64,000 nucleotides of DNA from Streptomyces roseirectus (GTDB lineage Bacteria; Actinomycetota; Actinomycetes; Streptomycetales; Streptomycetaceae), in the NCBI RefSeq assembly GCF_014489635.1, contig NZ_CP060828.1, positions 2,046,001 through 2,110,000 of the forward strand, in the 5' to 3' direction. Position numbers and translations under genes: made by a program. Each line of letters starts with the position of its first letter. Within the stretch, counting starts at the first letter, position 1. This document shows positions 7,820 through 17,242 of this stretch, piece after piece. The notes beneath the pieces were generated by a model. That model was not told the origin of the DNA. It was given only the letters and a program-made list of their open reading frames with translations, and made no database searches.

Positions 7820-9412
7820 TCAGCGGGCCCGGTCGGTGGCCGCGCGGCGCAGGCGGCGGACGACGGACCGCAGCTCGGTGCCGCGCAGGGAGCGGGCGGG
7901 CAAGGGCTGCGGGGCGGGCGTCTGGTGCGGGACGGCGGGCTCGGCATCCCACAGGGCCAGCTCGGCGTCGCGCGGCCCGGCCGCCGTGCGCGCCGGTCCG
8001 TCCCCGAAGATCCGCACGGGGTGCCCGGCGTCCCAGGCGCGCCAGCCGGGGTCGCCGGTCCGCGCGAACCGGACCCAGGCGCCGTGCATCTCGGCGGCGA
8101 GCGCGCGCGGCGGATCGTCGCCGGCGAGGCGGACGGAGTCGGGCGCGTCCCCGGAGTCGAAGACGAAGCCGAGTTCGAGGGAGTGGCAGGCGCCGAGTCC
8201 GGGCCGCCCGGACGGCCAGGCGAACTCGTAGGCGTACGTCGTGCCGGGGCGGGCGTCGGCCAGCCGGTGCAGGGGGCGGCGCAGCATGTGGTCGGTGACC
8301 ATCTGGCCGACGATCTCGGCGGGCCCGGCGTCCGGGTGCAGGGCGCGGTAGCCGCGCGGGATCTCGGAGCCGCAGTGGCAGCGGGCCATGGCCCCGGCGA
8401 GGGCGACGGGTCCGAGCCGGTCGACGCGCTCGACGAGGCCGCCGGGGACGAGCCACAGCCGGTACTCGTCGCTGGTCCAGCCGAGGAGGAGGCCGGCGTC
8501 CCGGGCGGCGTCGCCGTCGAGCAGGGCCTGGAGCGGGTCGCGGGGCACGAGGTCGCCGTCGACGACGATCCCGAACGCGGGCCCGCCGAGGACGGGGCTG
8601 GAGAGCCGGCCCACCTCGGCCTGGGTGCGCAGCAGCAGCTCGCGGTCGACGGCGGCGAACGCCTCGGCGGTCGCGGGAACCTTCAGCCTCGCCGCCATCC
8701 GGCGCACCATCCGCCGCACCTTGTCCCGGTCCACGGCCTCGGGCGCGCCGCTCTGCAGCACCGCCCGCCGGAACAGGCCCCGCGCCCGCGGGGCGGCGAC
8801 GAGGGCGCCGATGCTGATCGCGCCGGCCGACTGCCCCATCAGGGTGACCCTGTCGGGGTCGCCGCCGAACCCGGCGATCGCCTCGCGCACCCATTCCAGG
8901 GCGGCGAGCTGATCGCGCAGGCCCGCGTTGGCGGGGGCGTCGGGGAACAGGCCGTAGCCCTCGACGCCGAGCCGGTGGTTCAGGGACACGAACACGATGC
9001 CGTCGCGGGCGAAGGAGCTGCCGTCGTACACCGGGACGGCGGAGGAACCCCTGGTCAGGGCGCCGCCGTGGAACCAGACGACGACCGGCAGGCGCGCGCC
9101 GGGTCCCGGCTCGGGCGTCCACACGTTCAGGTTGAGACAGTCGTCCCCGGGGATGTCCGGGTCGGACAGGTACTGCGCGAACGCCTCCGAGTACGGCGGT
9201 TTCGGAGCCGTCGGCCCGAAGGACCCGGCGTCGCGGACTCCGGACCAGGACTCAGGGGGTACGGGGGGCAGGAACCGGCGGGGGCCGAAGGGGGGTGCCC
9301 CGTAGGGGATGCCCCTGAATACCGCGATGCCCTGCTCGTACCTGCCGCGTACGGTCCCGTGGGGGGTCTTCGCCACCGGGTCCGTCTGGTTTGCCGTCCG
9401 GCCTGCTGTCAT
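7820..9412 (-). CDS. Type-B carboxylesterase (alpha/beta hydrolase)
   Basis: A 530-residue carboxylesterase of the PnbA/cholinesterase-like family. It shows FRGIPYGAPP near the start, GDDCLNLNVW, oxyanion-hole FHGGAL, nucleophile elbow GQSAG (Ser near residue 193), TSDEYR for the acid and CHSLELGFVF for the catalytic His. No clear signal peptide is present, so it is probably cytosolic and acts on small esters. It lies inside the pectin locus, so removal of acetyl, methyl or feruloyl groups from imported oligosaccharides is conceivable, but the family is broad. The start at ATG 9412 has only GGTGGG upstream; a GTG shortly downstream is an alternative. It is tail-to-tail with the LacI gene. Confidence 0.85.
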   Translation of the reverse strand: MTAGRTANQTDPVAKTPHGTVRGRYEQGIAVFRGIPYGAPPFGPRRFLPPVPPESWSGVRDAGSFGPTAPKPPYSEAFAQYLSDPDIPGDDCLNLNVWTPEPGPGARLPVVVWFHGGALTRGSSAVPVYDGSSFARDGIVFVSLNHRLGVEGYGLFPDAPANAGLRDQLAALEWVREAIAGFGGDPDRVTLMGQSAGAISIGALVAAPRARGLFRRAVLQSGAPEAVDRDKVRRMVRRMAARLKVPATAEAFAAVDRELLLRTQAEVGRLSSPVLGGPAFGIVVDGDLVPRDPLQALLDGDAARDAGLLLGWTSDEYRLWLVPGGLVERVDRLGPVALAGAMARCHCGSEIPRGYRALHPDAGPAEIVGQMVTDHMLRRPLHRLADARPGTTYAYEFAWPSGRPGLGACHSLELGFVFDSGDAPDSVRLAGDDPPRALAAEMHGAWVRFARTGDPGWRAWDAGHPVRIFGDGPARTAAGPRDAELALWDAEPAVPHQTPAPQPLPARSLRGTELRSVVRRLRRAATDRAR

Positions 9413-9504
9413 ACGCCCACCAGCCCTTCGCCGCGCTCGTGCACCGGTAGTACCAGAGCACCACGAAGGCGCCCGGTATTCCGGTGCACGAGGCGTTCAG
9501 GGGG

Positions 9505-10740
9505 CTATTTGGCGTACATCAGGGTGCCGAAGCCGAGCTGGTCGAAGCCGCCGCTGGTGGTGCCGTAGTCTCCGCCGCCGCCCTCGGGGGCGACGGTGGC
9601 GTAGATCTGGGCGATGTACTTGTCGTCGAGGTTCAGCCTGCCCTTGTAGTGGAAGTGCAGCTGGGCCCAGACGGGGCGGGCCTGGCCGCGGGCGGTGGCG
9701 GAGACGGCGGTCTGGGACTGCTGGGCGCAGTTCTGGCCGGTGCCCCAGGTGTAGGTGGTGAAGGGGACGTCGAGGCCGAGGTTGTACTTGGCGACGTACT
9801 GGGCGGCCTTGAAGAACCGGCGGTCGTCGTAGGAGTACAGGTCGTCGCCCTGGTTCCAGGCCATTTCGCAGATCGCGCCCATCTGGCCCATGCCCATCAG
9901 GCTGTGGCCCTGGTCGCGGCCCGACTCCTGCCACTGGCCGAGCGCGTAGCCGTCGGAGTCGGTGTGGAGGAAGGGCACGGCGTTCTTGATGGAGCCGTTG
10001 CCCGCGCCGGACTTGAAGTAGGTGACGGCCTGGTCGTACTTGGCGGCGTCGTCGTTGAGGATGCCGATCGCCATGACGGAACCCATGGTGCACAGGTCCC
10101 AGTTGGCCCAGTAGTTGGTGATGCAGGCGTCGTTGTGGCCGGTCAGGAACTGGTTGTTGAGCGGGTAGAAGACGCGTGCCAGCATCTCCTGCGCGGCGGC
10201 GAGGTCGAACCCCGGGTAGCCGCGCATGAGTTCGCAGGCGTTGGCGAACTCCCAGCCGTAGATCCCGGCGGCGAGGAAGCGGTCCGCGTTGCCGGTGACC
10301 GACGTCAGCGTCCTCGACCAGGCGTTGAGGATGTTCGCGGCGCAGGCCGCGTTGGCCTCGGTGCCGGCGACGCGCCAGCGCAGGGCGTTCTGGTAGGCGG
10401 CGGCGATGTCGTTGTAGAGCTGGGGGTAGTTCTCGCCGGTGCCGCCGCGCACGATCGTCGCGGTGGCCCGGTTCGTCCAGGTGGACGCGGAGTGGGAGTT
10501 GGCGGTCAGCTTGTTCCAGCCGGCCAGCCAGGGGTTGGTGCCCGCGGCGACGCGGACCTTGGCGCGGTTGATGTCACCGGCGTTGTGGAGCATGCCGGGG
10601 TGGGTGAAGGTCGCCGGGGCGGCGTCCGCGGTGGTGGGGGTCAGCGCGGAGGCCGCTCCGCCGAGGGCGAGGGCGGCGCCGAGGCCGCCCGCCGTTTTCA
10701 ACAGGGTGCGGCGGGTGGGGAGTTGGGGAGTGCGGCTCAT
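9505..10740 (-). CDS. Secreted alginate-lyase-fold polysaccharide lyase
   Basis: A 411-residue exported protein with a Tat-like signal (TRRTLLKTAGG, hydrophobic core, ADA cleavage). The rest reads as a single (alpha/alpha) toroid of the PF05426 alginate-lyase superfamily: repeated Trp/Asn-rich helices, ANWDL, and QESGRDQGH, which contribute the Asn, His and Arg typical of these active sites. The exact lyase family is not assignable by eye; PL38-like glucuronan lyase is one candidate. It is the last gene of the binding-protein/permease/GH28 operon, 17 bases after the paralogous multi-domain enzyme. That context points to a uronic-acid polymer from plant cell walls rather than algal alginate. 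Confidence 0.7.
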   Translation of the reverse strand: MSRTPQLPTRRTLLKTAGGLGAALALGGAASALTPTTADAAPATFTHPGMLHNAGDINRAKVRVAAGTNPWLAGWNKLTANSHSASTWTNRATATIVRGGTGENYPQLYNDIAAAYQNALRWRVAGTEANAACAANILNAWSRTLTSVTGNADRFLAAGIYGWEFANACELMRGYPGFDLAAAQEMLARVFYPLNNQFLTGHNDACITNYWANWDLCTMGSVMAIGILNDDAAKYDQAVTYFKSGAGNGSIKNAVPFLHTDSDGYALGQWQESGRDQGHSLMGMGQMGAICEMAWNQGDDLYSYDDRRFFKAAQYVAKYNLGLDVPFTTYTWGTGQNCAQQSQTAVSATARGQARPVWAQLHFHYKGRLNLDDKYIAQIYATVAPEGGGGDYGTTSGGFDQLGFGTLMYAK

Positions 10741-10757
10741 GGGGGTGGGGCTCCCGT

Positions 10758-13700
10758 CTAGTCGGAGGTGATGATCACCTCGGTGAACCGTGCGGTGGCG
10801 AGGGCGAGTTGGCTGCGCGAGCAGACCACCGGGCCCACGTGGTAGGGGGCGTCACCGAAGAGCGGGACCGTGCCCTCGGCGAGGGTGGTCCAGGTGACGC
10901 CGTCGTCGGTGGAGACGGCCGCGGCGAAAGCGGTTCCCGTGCGCTTCAGCCGCAGCAGAGCGGGGAGTTGGACGGCGGTGGTGCCGGTGAACGCGGAGGC
11001 TCCGGCGACCGTCGGGCGCAGCATGAGCTGCGCGGTGGTGCCGCCGGTGACGATCACTCCGGCGGCCTGGTCGAAGGGGTTCAGGGACTTCGTCATCAGC
11101 AGCCCGACCCGGTCGGCGCTCGCGCCCTCCCGGGAGAGCAGCCGGGCGGTGACCGTGCAGTCGCCGCTGACCGGCTGCCGCACGAACTGCCCTGTCATCC
11201 CTTGGTTGTTGACGCCGAGGTCGCCCGCGCCCTTCACCGTGAAGGTGTCGTCCGTGTACGTGGTGCTGCCGGGGGTGAGGACGGCGACGACGCCGAGGGT
11301 GGCGAAGGCGGCCGGGTCGGTGACGATGTCGCCGAGGTCGGCGGCGGTCCAGGGAGCGGGGACGTCGCTCTCGACGCGGGCCCGGGGCTCACGGACGCCG
11401 GGGACCGAGGCGGCCACCGCGCGTGAACGCGGGCCACGGCCCGACGAGTTGGTCTTCGCGACGGCGTAGTGGTAGGTGAGGCCGGCCTCGGCGGTCGGGT
11501 CGGTCCAGCGGATGCGGGTGCCGAAGCCGACCGGGCCGACGTCGGCCGCGACCGTCCGGTACGGCCCGTCCGGGCGCGGGGCGCGCAGGACGGTGTAGCG
11601 GGCGGAGAGATCGGGATCGGTCCACGTGAGGCCGTCGGGGCCCGACTTGAGGTCGGTGGCGGTGCGGGTCGGGCGCGGGACGCTCCAGACGGTTCCGGCG
11701 CTGTCGGTGACCGTGACGTTGTCGAAGGCGCCGGTGCCGGTCTCGGCGTACGCCTCGTCGACGCCGAGGCTTGAGGTGAGGACGAGTCCCGCGCGGACCG
11801 TGCGGCCCAACTCGACGTCGGTGGCGCCGACTTGGGTCCAGTGGACGCCGTCCGGGGAGATCGCGCCGGTCAGGCGGCGGCCCGTGCGGGTCACGCGGAC
11901 CCAGTAGGGGGCGCGCAGCCGGTAGCCGTCGCCCGCGCCCTCGACGTACGGCGCTTCGAGCGGGGTCGCCGACTCGGGGAGGGTGCCGAGGTCGGAGAGG
12001 GGGAAGGCGGCGCGGGTGGTGATCGACTCCTGCTGCGAGGGCGGGACGGGGGTGGAACCGGTCGCTCTCACCGGGCCGTTGGTGGTCGTGCGGACCGTCC
12101 ACACGCCGCTCCAGGTGTGCAGCGGCAGTCCCTGGATCAGCATCGAGGCGTGCGCCGCGCCGGGGTCGGCGGAGTCGCGGAGGGTGACGCCGATCTTGGA
12201 GTACTGCGAGCTGAGCGGCCACACGATCCGCGCGGTGACCGATCCGTCGCCGTGCAGCGGGAGTTGGGCGAACCGGTGGGTGTCGGCGGTCCCGGACGCC
12301 TCCAGCACGAACCGCTCCCCGTCGTACACCGTGGAGCCGGGGATCTGCACCGCCCCGACGTCCCCGCTCGACCAGGGCCCCGGCAGCCCGGCGTGGGCGC
12401 CGACCACCGTCGAACTCCCGCTGCCGCCGAGGGCGTTGGCGGCGGTGACGGTGTAGTGGTAGGCCCGTCCGGGCCGGACGGCGGTGTCGGTGTACGCCGG
12501 TTCGCGCACCCCGCTCGCCAGCAGCGTGAACGGCCCGGCGGGATGGGTGGCCCGCCGGATCGCGTACCCGTCCGCGTACGCCGACGGCAGCCACGCCAGC
12601 CGGACTTCGCGCTCCTCCCCCGCCGCCATCAGCCCGGCCGGGGGCGCGGGGATCGCCGGCGCCGGGGCGGTCGTGCCGGCGTAGGTGAAGGTGCCCCAGC
12701 TCGGCAGGTCGTCGTTGCCGCCCTCGACGACACGTGCGCCGCCCGCACCCCGGAAGACGGCGGCCCGCGTGTGGGGGGCGTCGAGGCCGCGCACGCCCGT
12801 GTAGTGGGCGAGGTACATCTCGTAGGCCGGGGGGAGGTTGCCGCGGCCGATGGCCGAGACGGACCGCTTGAGGTACTTGCCGGTGCGGTCGAGGTCGGGG
12901 GTGAAGGGGACGTCGCCGCCGAGGTTGTAGCGGGCGGCGTACTCGGCGTTCGCGAGGACGCGGTTGCCGTCGAAGCCCCACAGGTCGACGCCCTGGTTCC
13001 AGGCGACCTGCGCGATGTCGCCCATGAGGCCGACGGCGAGCTGTTCGTGGCCCTGGTCGCGGCCGGACTCCTGGCCCTGGCCGGCCGCCGTGACGACGCG
13101 GTGGGCGACGCTGCCGTTGCCCGCTCCGGCCGCCGCGTAGCGCAGGGCGTCCTCGACGAGGGTGGGCTCCTCGCAGAACACGCCGATGGCCAGGATGGTC
13201 TGCATGGCCGTCAGGTCCCAGTTGCCGTTGGCGTACAGCATGTAGCCGGAGACCGCCGGGTACCAGACGTCGAGGAACGACCGTTCGCAGCGCGCGATAT
13301 CGGCCTCGGCCCAGCCGTCGTAGCCGGTGTGGCGCAGGAGTTCGGCGGCGTTGGCGAACTTGAAGCCCTGGAGGCCGGCGCCGAGGGGGCCGTCCGCTCC
13401 CGTCACGGCGGTCAGTGAGGCGGACCAGGCGTTGAGAATGTCGCGGGCCTTGTCGGCGTGGGCGCGGTCGCCGGTGACCGCCCACAGGAGGGCGTTCTGG
13501 TAGGCGGCGGCCGAATCGGCGACGGCCTGGTTCTGGAAGTTGGTGGGGCCCCGGCCCCAGGAAACGATCTGGCCGGTGTTCTGGACCGGGTAGGTGCTCT
13601 GCGAGCGGGCGTGCGCGGCGAGCGCCAAGTAGCCGTCATACACCGGCGATTGCTTCGCCTCGACGGCGGCCTTCATCCGGGCCAGGTCGGCGGCGGTGTG

Positions 13701-13847
13701 CAGGAGACCGGGGTGGGCGAAGCGCGAACTCCCTTGACCTGTAAGGGCGTTGGCGCTCGCCGCCGGCACGGTCAGGGTGCTCGTGCCGGCGGCGAGGAAC
13801 AGGGCCGCGGACGAGGTGAGCAGCCCGCGGCGGCTGAGCGGGCTCAC
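10758..13847 (-). CDS. Secreted multi-domain alginate-lyase-fold enzyme with FN3 and concanavalin-like modules
   Basis: GTG 13847 overlaps the GH28 stop by four bases (GTGA), giving 1029 residues. The N-terminus is Tat-like (SRRGLL, cleavage near AASA). Residues about 40-390 form an alginate-lyase-superfamily domain paralogous to the next gene, with GNWDLTAMQ and QESGRDQGH conserved. An FN3 domain follows (about 400-482), then a concanavalin-like beta-sandwich (about 490-720), a second FN3 (about 725-815) and another beta-sandwich (about 825-1029). The sandwiches are probably carbohydrate-binding or DUF1349-like. The architecture suggests action on insoluble polymer, with the smaller paralogue handling soluble fragments. 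The substrate is unknown; operon context favours pectin-derived or glucuronan-type polymers. Confidence 0.7.
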   Translation of the reverse strand: MSPLSRRGLLTSSAALFLAAGTSTLTVPAASANALTGQGSSRFAHPGLLHTAADLARMKAAVEAKQSPVYDGYLALAAHARSQSTYPVQNTGQIVSWGRGPTNFQNQAVADSAAAYQNALLWAVTGDRAHADKARDILNAWSASLTAVTGADGPLGAGLQGFKFANAAELLRHTGYDGWAEADIARCERSFLDVWYPAVSGYMLYANGNWDLTAMQTILAIGVFCEEPTLVEDALRYAAAGAGNGSVAHRVVTAAGQGQESGRDQGHEQLAVGLMGDIAQVAWNQGVDLWGFDGNRVLANAEYAARYNLGGDVPFTPDLDRTGKYLKRSVSAIGRGNLPPAYEMYLAHYTGVRGLDAPHTRAAVFRGAGGARVVEGGNDDLPSWGTFTYAGTTAPAPAIPAPPAGLMAAGEEREVRLAWLPSAYADGYAIRRATHPAGPFTLLASGVREPAYTDTAVRPGRAYHYTVTAANALGGSGSSTVVGAHAGLPGPWSSGDVGAVQIPGSTVYDGERFVLEASGTADTHRFAQLPLHGDGSVTARIVWPLSSQYSKIGVTLRDSADPGAAHASMLIQGLPLHTWSGVWTVRTTTNGPVRATGSTPVPPSQQESITTRAAFPLSDLGTLPESATPLEAPYVEGAGDGYRLRAPYWVRVTRTGRRLTGAISPDGVHWTQVGATDVELGRTVRAGLVLTSSLGVDEAYAETGTGAFDNVTVTDSAGTVWSVPRPTRTATDLKSGPDGLTWTDPDLSARYTVLRAPRPDGPYRTVAADVGPVGFGTRIRWTDPTAEAGLTYHYAVAKTNSSGRGPRSRAVAASVPGVREPRARVESDVPAPWTAADLGDIVTDPAAFATLGVVAVLTPGSTTYTDDTFTVKGAGDLGVNNQGMTGQFVRQPVSGDCTVTARLLSREGASADRVGLLMTKSLNPFDQAAGVIVTGGTTAQLMLRPTVAGASAFTGTTAVQLPALLRLKRTGTAFAAAVSTDDGVTWTTLAEGTVPLFGDAPYHVGPVVCSRSQLALATARFTEVIITSD

Positions 13848-15361
13848 TGGGCGGCCTGCGCTTCCGCCGTGGTGATGAACCGCAGGTTGATGACGTGCTC
13901 GTTGGCGAACCACTGCATGACGTCGGTCGTGTAGTACCAGCCCGGCTTCTTCATGGAGTCCGCGATGGCCTGCCCGTTGATGACCAGGTTCTCGAACGTC
14001 ACGTTCCTGATGGCGTGTTCGGCGTCGTAGCCGAGGAAGAGCGAGGGCTTGGCGTTGGTGCCGGTGTAGGTGAGGTTCTTGACGTAGACGTTCTCGATGC
14101 CCCGGCCGACCGATGTGTTGTACTTCGTGTTGTACATGACCTTCATGTAAATGACCTGGCCCCAGCGGAAGTTCTCGATCCGTATGTCCTCGGCGTGGAC
14201 GTTGCGGATCAGGTTCGAGTCGCCGGGGTTCAGCGCGATGCAGCCCTGGTAGTTCATCTGCGGTTCCCGGTGGTCGCAGATGTCGATGTTCTCGAAACGC
14301 AGGTTCTCGATGACCTCGGGGCTCTCGGTGTTGCCGTGCGTGCCGACGTTGATGGGGTGGGCGACGTCGGCCCAGAGGGTGGCGTTGCGGACGGTGACGT
14401 TGCGGGTGTCGCCGTAGTAGTTCCAGCGGTGCGTGTAGATGGCGACGCAGTCGTCCGAGTTGCGCATGAAGACGCCGTCGACGACGACGTTCTCGCTGCA
14501 GAAGACGTCGATGCCGTCGCCCCAGCCCTTGGAGCTGAACGAGCGCAGGCCCTCGATGTGGACGTTCCTGCTGTTGCCGAGCTGGGTGGCGTACCCGTTC
14601 GGGTTGAGCATGGTGACGCCCTCGATCCGGATGTTCTCGCTGTGCTCGACCAACGCCCCGCCGCCGGACACGGAGTTGATGAACCCGCGCCCGGTCAGGC
14701 GCGCGTTGCGCACGTTCTGGAAGAGGACGGTGGCCCTGAGGACGGCGCCGCCGTCGAGGTACACGGTCTGGCCCTCGGCGACCTTGAGGGTGCCGTCGGC
14801 GGTGGTGTGCACGCCGGGGCCGAAGTAGACGACGTCCGGGTCGTCGGCCTTGGGCGGGTGCGGGTCGACGCGGCCGGTGAGGACGTGCAGGGTGTCGAAG
14901 ACGTCGTCGTTGATCTGGACGACGACGTTGCGGGGTTCGTCGAGGGTGAACCGGAGGGTGTCGCCGAGGAGTTCGGGTGTGATGCCGTACGAGTCGGGCC
15001 GTACGCGGGCCTTGGTGGTGCCGCCCTTGAGGTAGGTCACCTCGATCTCGACGGGGCCGTGGAAGTCGAAGGAGACCAGGGAGGAGTTGTAGACCTTGCT
15101 GGAGCCGGTGGCCGCGTTGATCTCGCTGAGCTGGGGGCGCCAGATGTCCAGGGTCTGCCAGTCGCCCTGTGCGGTGCGGACGCGGACCTTGTAGCTCGTG
15201 TTGGTCGGCATGGCCGCCGGGCGGGGGTAAGTCACCAGCCTGGGCGTGGAGTCGGTGTCGTCCGCGCGGGCGGTACCGGCCGTCACCCCGGACAGGCCGG
15301 CGGCGAGCGTGGCGGCGCCGGCCGCCTGGAGGGCCGTGCGGCGGGAGAGGGGCGTGTTCAT
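13844..15361 (-). CDS. Secreted GH28-type right-handed beta-helix glycosidase
   Basis: A 505-residue protein with signal peptide (SRRTALQAAG, cleavage near ARA), an N-terminal beta-rich domain, and a long right-handed parallel beta-helix (about 185-470) with stacked N-V/N-I turns such as NSRNVHIEGL. NSDDCVAIY (about residue 300) and VGTHG (about 340) match the polygalacturonase catalytic Asp pair and His block, so hydrolysis of galacturonan-type linkages is likely; an exo- or rhamnogalacturonan mode is also possible. ATG follows AAGGAG by 7 bases. It lies 58 bases after the permease stop and overlaps the next gene by 4, so it belongs to the transporter operon. Confidence 0.75.
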   Translation of the reverse strand: MNTPLSRRTALQAAGAATLAAGLSGVTAGTARADDTDSTPRLVTYPRPAAMPTNTSYKVRVRTAQGDWQTLDIWRPQLSEINAATGSSKVYNSSLVSFDFHGPVEIEVTYLKGGTTKARVRPDSYGITPELLGDTLRFTLDEPRNVVVQINDDVFDTLHVLTGRVDPHPPKADDPDVVYFGPGVHTTADGTLKVAEGQTVYLDGGAVLRATVLFQNVRNARLTGRGFINSVSGGGALVEHSENIRIEGVTMLNPNGYATQLGNSRNVHIEGLRSFSSKGWGDGIDVFCSENVVVDGVFMRNSDDCVAIYTHRWNYYGDTRNVTVRNATLWADVAHPINVGTHGNTESPEVIENLRFENIDICDHREPQMNYQGCIALNPGDSNLIRNVHAEDIRIENFRWGQVIYMKVMYNTKYNTSVGRGIENVYVKNLTYTGTNAKPSLFLGYDAEHAIRNVTFENLVINGQAIADSMKKPGWYYTTDVMQWFANEHVINLRFITTAEAQAAQ

Positions 15362-15419
15362 GCGGGGGCTCCTTGGCGGAAAGGCTCGAAACGGCGAAGG
15401 CGCTTGGCTCGACGGGGAG

Positions 15420-16256
15420 TTACTTGAGGCCGGAGGTCGACATGCCGGCCACGAAGCCGCGTTGGGCGACGAGGAAGACCAGCAGGATCGGCACGACGTA
15501 CATCACCGAGGCGGCGGCCTGGAGTTCGGGCACGGGCGCGCCGGACTCGTTGACGTACGTCGTCATCACGGCGACCGCGAGGGTGGTGCGGTCGGTGGAG
15601 AGCAGGAGCTGGGGTGCGATGTAGTCGCCCCAGGTCCAGGTGAAGGCGATGATGAAGCTCGCGGAGAGGACGGGCCAGGACTGCGGGAGGAAGATCCGCC
15701 AGAAGATGCCCGTATAGCCGGCGCCGTCGATGATGGCGGCCTCCTCCAGTTCGCGGGGCAGCCCGGCGAAGAACTGCCGGAAGAGGAAGACGAGGTAGGG
15801 CGCGGCGGACAGCCCCCACAGCACCCAGGGCCAGTAGGTGTCGACCATGCCGAGCTTGGCGAAGATGAGGTAGGTCGGCAGCAGGGTGATCATCTGGGGC
15901 AGCATCATCGAGCCGATGAGGATGCCGAACAGGGTCTTCTTGCCGGGCGCGGACAGCCGGGCGAAGCCGAAGCCGACCCAGGCGGAGCTGAGGGTGACGA
16001 GGGTGGCGTAAAGGAGGGCGATGATCAGGGAGTTGCGGGCGTAGCCGAGGAAGTCGATCTGTGTGAAGGCGTCGGCGAAGTTGTGCCACTGGAAGTGGTC
16101 GGGGAGCCAGTGGACGGGCGAGGCCGCCAACTCCCCTTGCGTTTTGAGGCCGGTGAGGATCAGCCAGCCGAACGGGCCGAGGAACAGGCCGGTCAGGGCG
16201 ACGAGTCCGGTGTAGAGGGCGAGGCGGCCGGTGCGGACTCGGACGGTCGTGGTCAC
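15420..16256 (-). CDS. Sugar ABC transporter permease (MalG-type)
   Basis: A 278-residue inner-membrane permease with six helices and the EAA-loop sequence ELEEAAIIDGAG that docks the ATPase. GTG 16256 overlaps the previous stop by four bases, giving translational coupling; longer frames run into the upstream permease. It pairs with the next gene upstream to form the channel for the binding protein at 17239. No ATP-binding subunit is encoded nearby. Confidence 0.88.
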   Translation of the reverse strand: MTTTVRVRTGRLALYTGLVALTGLFLGPFGWLILTGLKTQGELAASPVHWLPDHFQWHNFADAFTQIDFLGYARNSLIIALLYATLVTLSSAWVGFGFARLSAPGKKTLFGILIGSMMLPQMITLLPTYLIFAKLGMVDTYWPWVLWGLSAAPYLVFLFRQFFAGLPRELEEAAIIDGAGYTGIFWRIFLPQSWPVLSASFIIAFTWTWGDYIAPQLLLSTDRTTLAVAVMTTYVNESGAPVPELQAAASVMYVVPILLVFLVAQRGFVAGMSTSGLK

Positions 16257-17242
16257 TTCTTCGCCTCCGGGTCGACGTGGTAGAAGACCGCGCCGGACGT
16301 GAACCGGAAGAGCAGGCCCGTCACGGCGAGGATGATGACGAAGAGCACCCACAGCAGCGCGGAGGCGTAGCCGTAGCGGCCGAGCGCGAAGTACTGCGCG
16401 AACACGTGCATCATGTAGAGGTAGTTGGACTGCGGGACCGTGGTGATCCCGGTGGTGTCGCCGAGCGGCGCGAGCAGCAGCGGCATGATGGTCTGGACGG
16501 ACGCGATCATCCCGGTGACGGTCTGGAAGAGCAGGACGGGCGACAGCAGCGGGACGGTGACGCTGCGGAAGGTCCGCCAGGCGCTCGCCCCGTCGAGGCG
16601 GGCGGCCTCGTGGAGTTCGCGGGGGACGTCCTGGAGCCCCGCCAGCGAGATGATCATGATGTTGCCGGCCGCCCACAGCACCGTCATCAGCAGCACGTAC
16701 CGGGCGTAGGGGTCGGCGAGCCAGCCGACGGCGTCGAAGCCGAGGAACGTCAACACCCCGTTGGTGGCACCGGAGTTCTGGTCGAACAGCGCCTTGAAGG
16801 CGAGCCCGGCGCCGACCGGCGGGACGACGGCGGGCAGATAGATCAGCGTCCGGAACAACCCCCGTGCCTTCACCGGGCGGTTGAGGAGGACGGCGAGGCC
16901 GAGTCCGGCGGCGATCGACAGGGGGACGGAGGTGACCGCGAAGAGCCCGGTGCGGCCGAGCGCGTCCCAGGTGACCGGGTCGTGGATCAGCTCGCGGTAG
17001 TTGCCGAGGCCGATGTACCTCCAGTGCGGCGAGAGGCCGTCGAAGGTGGTGAAGCTGAGCCAGAGCGCGTACCCCATCGGAATCACGGTCAGCAGCAGGA
17101 AGCCGGCGATCCAGGGCGAGGTGAAGAGGTAGAAGGCGCGCTGCCGGCGGGCGACCATGCTGGTGCCACGCCCACGCCCTCGCCCGTGCCGGGTCGGCGG
17201 TGCCTCGGCCGGCGCCGGCCCGGTGATCTGATCGACCGTCAT
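16253..17242 (-). CDS. Sugar ABC transporter permease (MalF-type)
   Basis: A 329-residue permease with six predicted helices after an Arg/Gly-rich cytoplasmic tail (about 1-35). The EAA loop reads ELHEAARLDGAS. ATG 17242 overlaps the binding-protein stop by four bases (ATGA). It is the partner of the MalG-type permease and probably imports oligosaccharides released by the enzymes encoded downstream in the same operon. Confidence 0.88.
   Translation of the reverse strand: MTVDQITGPAPAEAPPTRHGRGRGRGTSMVARRQRAFYLFTSPWIAGFLLLTVIPMGYALWLSFTTFDGLSPHWRYIGLGNYRELIHDPVTWDALGRTGLFAVTSVPLSIAAGLGLAVLLNRPVKARGLFRTLIYLPAVVPPVGAGLAFKALFDQNSGATNGVLTFLGFDAVGWLADPYARYVLLMTVLWAAGNIMIISLAGLQDVPRELHEAARLDGASAWRTFRSVTVPLLSPVLLFQTVTGMIASVQTIMPLLLAPLGDTTGITTVPQSNYLYMMHVFAQYFALGRYGYASALLWVLFVIILAVTGLLFRFTSGAVFYHVDPEAKK

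Noticed and set aside
9505..13847. True alginate lyases
   Set aside because: Fold-level similarity only; the locus carries pectin genes, so an algal substrate is unlikely.
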